Positions 60,001 through 64,000 of a stretch of 64,000 nucleotides of DNA are shown piece after piece. A program made the position numbers and the translations under genes. The stretch is taken from the NCBI GenBank assembly GCA_963965975.1, contig OZ014420.1, positions 1,576,001 through 1,640,000 of the forward strand. The letters run 5' to 3'. The number at the start of each line of letters is the position of its first letter. Position 1 is the first letter of the stretch. The notes under the pieces were generated by a model that was given only the letters and a program-made list of their open reading frames with translations, made no database searches and was not told where the DNA came from. Source of the stretch: Xestospongia bergquistia. Its lineage: Eukaryota > Porifera > Demospongiae > Haplosclerida > Petrosiidae.

Positions 60001-63000
60001 GCATAAATATACTTTAGTGTTATGTGTTGTTTATTGTGTATATTCATTGTTAATATTGTTTTTCTCTCTTTCTCTACATACTATGCCTGTACTTAAATTA
60101 TGCATGTATTTTTAGACGGTAAGTAAGTTATTTATTTTAATTGTGTACCTATTATTAATCATTGTTTTATCTCTTTCTATACTATGATCCTGCAATGGTA
60201 ATTCACATTGTATATTCTTCTTTTTCAGGTATCTGCGGTAAGTATGAAATATTAGTATTATGTGTTGTTTAATTTTGTACATCCATTATTAATCATTGTC
60301 TTAATCTCTTTTCTCTATTATGATCACACTATGATGATAACTCATACTTTACTCATTCAGAGGGTAAGGGTTAATATACATTGTGTATTCATTATAGATC
60401 ATTAATTTAATTAAGTATTATATATTGTATAATTACTGGTATAATTACCATTATTAATCATTCCCTTTTTTGTACCTATGATCATTCTGTGACGATAACT
60501 TATACTTACCTTATTCAGACAGTAAGTAAAATTATATATTGTGAGTTATGTTAATTATTGTTTTTTCTCTTCTCTCTACATTATGATAATACTTTGGACT
60601 GTATTTTACTTATTTAGCAAGTAAGTACACATATTACAGTTATGTATTGTTTAATTAGTCATAATTATGCATACTATTATTAATCATTGGATAATTGTTT
60701 GCTCTGCCTGACACGCGCAGCATACATGCCAGGCTGTCCAATAATTGTATTAAACATATATATATATATATGTACACAAATATATAATTATGTATATTAT
60801 GTCCATTTGTGTCATTTTATCCTATTGTTAAATTAAAAGTGATGTATATAATTAAATTGTGCACATATGGCAAGCAATGATTTCATTAATCCCAACTGTG
60901 ACCACTATGACAACAAGATATGATGATTGTGACTAGCTTGCTTTTCTGACTATGTAGAGATATTTCAGCCATTCTATAGTCATCCACAAATACTACTGCT
61001 AATTATCCAATCTTATAGATCTATTCAATGTTTCACAGTGATCTCAGTATCATTCAAAATAATTATAAGATGATTTTTCAAATGTAATTTTGTTCTACTA
61101 TGATCATACTATCTACACTGTATCCTATTTATTCAACCTTTAAGTATATAAACACATTAGTAACATGTATTGTTTAATTGTGTGTTCATCATTGTCACTC
61201 TCTTCTTTACTATGATCATATTATGAAAATAACTTATACTTAAATAATTAATATTATACAGTGATTATATGATTGTGCTTCAATTGTTAATCATTGTTTT
61301 CTCTCTTTTATCTACTATTATTTTTTATGTGAAAACATGCATTATATTCCATTTATTTAGTATGTAAGTATAAACATACATTAGTATTATGCATTTCTAA
61401 TTGTATATTCATTATTAACCATTTTATTTCTCTCTTTTATTTACCACGATCATATTATGATGACAATGTACATTGTATACTATTATTTAGCAAGTAGTAT
61501 GAATACACATTAGTATAGTGTATTATTTAATTGTGTGTTCATTATTAATCATTGTTTTCCACTCTGCTAATCATTGTATTATGATGGTAATTTGCATTGT
61601 GTTCTACTTACTTAACAGTCATGATTATTGATATTGCATAATAGGAATAACTATGACATAGAGTATATTTAATGATAGATACATATTCCAGACATATTAT
61701 AACATCATATGGTATGTTGCGTCAATTAATTTTTTAGTCTGTGTACAACTGACATTGGCAGTTTTTGTACTTCTATGTACATGTCTATGATTATCATCTA
61801 TTTCTTATTTCTATTTTATAGGGTAAAAGAATAAGCACTGAAGAAGGTAGGTGCTTCATTAATTTGAATTAATTTTGTTATTCAACTATCACTGTCAGCT
61901 GCAGCCTGTTTGCCTAGGAATAATAGTGTTTGCTGTCAAAAGTAATGAAGAAAATTACTTAACTGACAACTTGTATTCATAGCAATATATTACCATTACA
62001 TGATAGACACAACTGATTGTGCTTCACACCAATAATTATTATAATAATTATGATCTTGTAGCTTTTTCTTATTTTATAAATTGTACTTTGCATTATTTTC
62101 CCTTGAATTGACTGAATAATTATAATTTTATAGATGTTGCATATAGAAAAGCTCTAGCTGAAGGAGAGATGGATGTAGCATATGCCAGACTTATGTTTCT
62201 AGGAGCAGCTGGTGTTGGAAAGACAAGTTTCAAACGATCACTCATGAAAGAACCTTATAACCCCAACATTAACAGCACCATTATCTCTGATGTCCATTCT
62301 CTGCGACCAATTGGACGAGAGTGGCAATCACTAGGTCGTGAAGATGAGGAGAAATGGAGAGAAGTCACAGAAGAAGATGAGCTAGATGAGATGGCAGAAT
62401 TATTGGCTGCTGTACATCAAAAGAAATCTAGTTTACATGAGTTTAGTAGCAAAGTAATTGATGCTACCAAGTTGTTTCCAGATTCTCGTATGTTAAGAAC
62501 CTCATCAATATCAAAGGAAAAGGTTGAAGAATTTGAGAAATCTCATGTTCAATCTCTACTCACAGAAGCTACTGCTCGTGCTAGTTCAATATCCAAGAGA
62601 TCAGAAGGAAATATCACCCCACAACCATTTCTTCATATTTGGGATTGTGGGGGTCAGCCTATTTTTCTAGAAATTCTCCCAGCCTTTCTTACATCTCGTA
62701 CTATGTTCCTTCTCTTATATGATGCTTCTAAAAGTTTTAAGGAAAAGTGGCAGGCTGTACAAACAGTACAAGGAGAGAAAAGGTTTGAAGAAGAAGGTAG
62801 CATTACCACAATTGATCTCCTTCTTAATTGGCTGTCCAATATTCATATTCATCTTGCAAAGTACGATGAGAAGGGAGCACTTTTAAATTATCCTCGTGTA
62901 CTATGCATTGGTACACATGGTGACAAACTCAAAGCTATGGGGCAAGCTCATGATCAAAAGATACAAGAAATTGAGTCGTATTGCAGAGGAAAACCATTTG

Positions 63001-64000
63001 AAATTCTTATTAATGGTTTTCATATTGTTGATAATACCACTGCTGGGAGTGGTGAAGGTGAAGATATCAATTTCTCTAAAGTGCGAAGTGCAATACGTGA
63101 TTTTACATACAACAAGCTCATTGTCAAAACACCAATTAGCTGGATACTCTTTCGTAAAATCATTCAAGCTCTCAAAGAAACTGTTATTAGTCTTGAAAAA
63201 GCTCATGCCATTGGTATAGCATGCAAAATACCCAGTGATGTTGTTCCCAAAGTACTCCTTTTTTACCATGACTTAGGAGTGCTCTTGTTCTACCCTCATA
63301 TTGCTGGTCTAGAAAATGTAGTCATTCTCAGTCCCAAATGGTTTGTGGATGCCCTTGGGAAGGTGTTAACACTAAAAGGAAGAGAAGACCATGAAACACG
63401 ACTTATGTGGGACCTATTACGTAATAAAGGAATACTTGTCCAACCTCTCTATGTAGCTGCCTGGAGAGAAGTTGAAGCTCTTGATCCAGAGTCTTTGATT
63501 AATTTATTGGTTCGCTTTCGCCTTGCTGCTGAGGTGAAGACAGATCAATTTTATGATCCCTGTGTAAAGCAATACTTTTTACCTTTAGTATTGCCTTCAG
63601 TCAAAGAAACATCAGTTCCATCAGGTTACCTTCAAAGAGCTACACCTTTGCATCTCACATTTAGAACTAAGTTTGTACCACCAGGTTTTTTTACTCGTTT
63701 TATTGCAACCATTGCAGAATCACGGTTATGTCAGATCAGCTTTGATAAAGGTGTATTTCGTAACCAAGTAAAAATTAAATTTGGAGACCCTCCAATTGAT
63801 CAAGTAATTTTAAGTGAACTACCTCATGCTATTCAAGTTGATGTTCTTCGATATGCACCTGAAAGTAATAGTCTTAGCAAGTTTACTCATGTCTGCCAAA
63901 AGTTGCATAGCTTCCTTGTAAAGGTCGCTAAAGATGTGGATGCATGTCTATTTGGCAGTCTGGGAATGGAAGATGATGATAATGAGTCTGAGTCTGGCAA
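56998..64000 (+). CDS. Gene 4: Roc-COR GTPase with a microexon array, truncated by the window end
   Basis: Model: 56998-57024, microexons 59113-61493, 61822-61846, 62134 to beyond 64000. The Roc and most of the COR region are visible (GAAGVGKT, DCGGQ, THGDK, FYHDLGVLLFYPHI). The death-fold exons expected from the paralogues lie outside the window. The array has 15 intact candidate exons, two of them 9 nt. The far 3' part of the visible exon (from about 63740) is close to gene 2, including SLGMEDDDNESES, while genes 1 and 3 carry another version. No stop is seen in the visible frame, so it looks functional. Confidence 0.75.
57025..59090 (+). other. Intron of gene 4 before the array
   Basis: No gene seen. 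It holds a long inverted-repeat element at 58204-58438. The rest is AT-rich without a recognisable feature. Confidence 0.55.
58204..58438. mobile_element. Long inverted-repeat (hairpin) element
   Basis: Arms of roughly 110 nt (about 58204-58315 and 58325-58438) are reverse complements with scattered mismatches, sharing GTAAACATAACACTGTTT and ATTATGATGCAAG. It is compatible with a MITE. No coding. Confidence 0.7.
59090..60660 (+). repeat. Gene 4 microexon array, block A (13 units, two with 9-nt exons)
   Basis: Codons by first base: CAA 59113, 60618; CGA 59233, 59365, 59493; TTG 59624; TCG 59743, 59870; ACG 60116; AGG 60361; ACA 60519. Two units carry 9-nt candidates: TTACCAGTG at 59988-59996 (Leu-Pro-Val) and GTATCTGCG at 60229-60237 (Val-Ser-Ala). 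Both are multiples of three without stops and have GTAAGC or GTAAGT donors. Spacing is 99-158 bp. Confidence 0.78.
60661..61120 (+). other. Interruption in the gene 4 array
   Basis: Non-array sequence with a palindromic piece near 60704-60738 (GCCTG facing CAGGC) like the one at 48398, and a short TA run near 60755. Probably an insertion. Confidence 0.45.
61120..61640 (+). repeat. Gene 4 microexon array, block B (2 intact, 2 decayed units)
   Basis: Intact: TAT 61361 (GTAAGT) and CAA 61491 (weak donor GTAGTA). Decayed: a CCT near 61137 whose acceptor is AA and donor TTAAGT, and a TCA near 61618 without donor. Decay is concentrated at this edge of the array. Confidence 0.65.
61822..61846 (+). 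CDS. Gene 4 linker exon (25 nt)
   Basis: Encodes GKRISTEE plus one base between TTTTATAG and GTAGGT; same length and phases as in genes 1-3. Confidence 0.8.
62134..64000 (+). CDS. Gene 4 Roc-COR exon (partial at window end)
   Basis: Begins after ATTTTATAG, joined by GAT across the splice. 1867 nt are visible, open throughout. P-loop GAAGVGKT, DCGGQ and THGDK are present. Some residues differ from all other copies in otherwise conserved positions (for example LTFRTKFVPPG where the others have LTFRTEFVPPG). Confidence 0.88.

Overview
The window is AT-rich, intron-rich animal DNA. It holds four tandem, same-strand (+) paralogues of a Roc-COR GTPase with two C-terminal death-fold domains, amid retroelement and DNA-transposon debris. 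A sponge (demosponge) is my best guess, from the low GC, the short introns and the expanded Roc-COR-death family; this is inference, and no marker gene confirms it.

Each paralogue has the same layout: a short untranslated first exon; a second exon carrying the ATG and encoding 9-14 hydrophilic residues; a multi-kilobase array of units of about 130 bp; a 25-nt linker exon; one exon of about 2.1 kb encoding Roc and COR; and small exons encoding the death-fold part. Gene 1 runs from 3794 to 21416, gene 2 from 24462 to 39262, gene 3 from 43500 to 52403, and gene 4 from 56998 past the window end. Leaving the arrays out, the joined coding exons of genes 1-3 are 2820, 3138 and 2856 nt. All are multiples of three, with no internal stop seen.

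The remarkable part is the arrays. Nearly every unit has a pyrimidine-rich tract ending in AG, exactly three nucleotides, then GTAAGT: a candidate 3-nt microexon. I count 109 with a usable acceptor and donor (29 in gene 1, 41 in gene 2, 24 in gene 3, 15 in gene 4). Of these, 107 are 3 nt and two are 9 nt, and none encodes a stop. The start exons end in phase 0 and the linker exons begin in phase 0, so each microexon would add one whole codon, and any subset would keep the frame. This looks like a codon-by-codon splicing cassette that could diversify the N-terminal segment just before a death-domain signalling GTPase. Expression is not shown by the sequence.

Region by region: 1-4545, gene 1 leader, start exon and first decayed array units; 4546-12093, a hAT-type transposon inserted in an array unit, itself carrying a TTAA-flanked MITE and a BEL/Pao LTR retroelement with a clean 5-bp target duplication; 12094-15950, the homogeneous 132-bp array of gene 1; 16000-18055, an intron with Ty3-like debris; 18056-21416, the gene 1 body. 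Gene 2 follows (first exon to 22501, array 24701-33127, the same Ty3-like debris 33900-35000, body 35555-39262), then gene 3 (first exon to 41437, array 44839-48777, body 49091-52403) and gene 4 (first exon to 54261, array 59113-61493, body from 61822). The Ty3-like debris sits at the same relative place in genes 1 and 2, so those two arose by duplication after that insertion.
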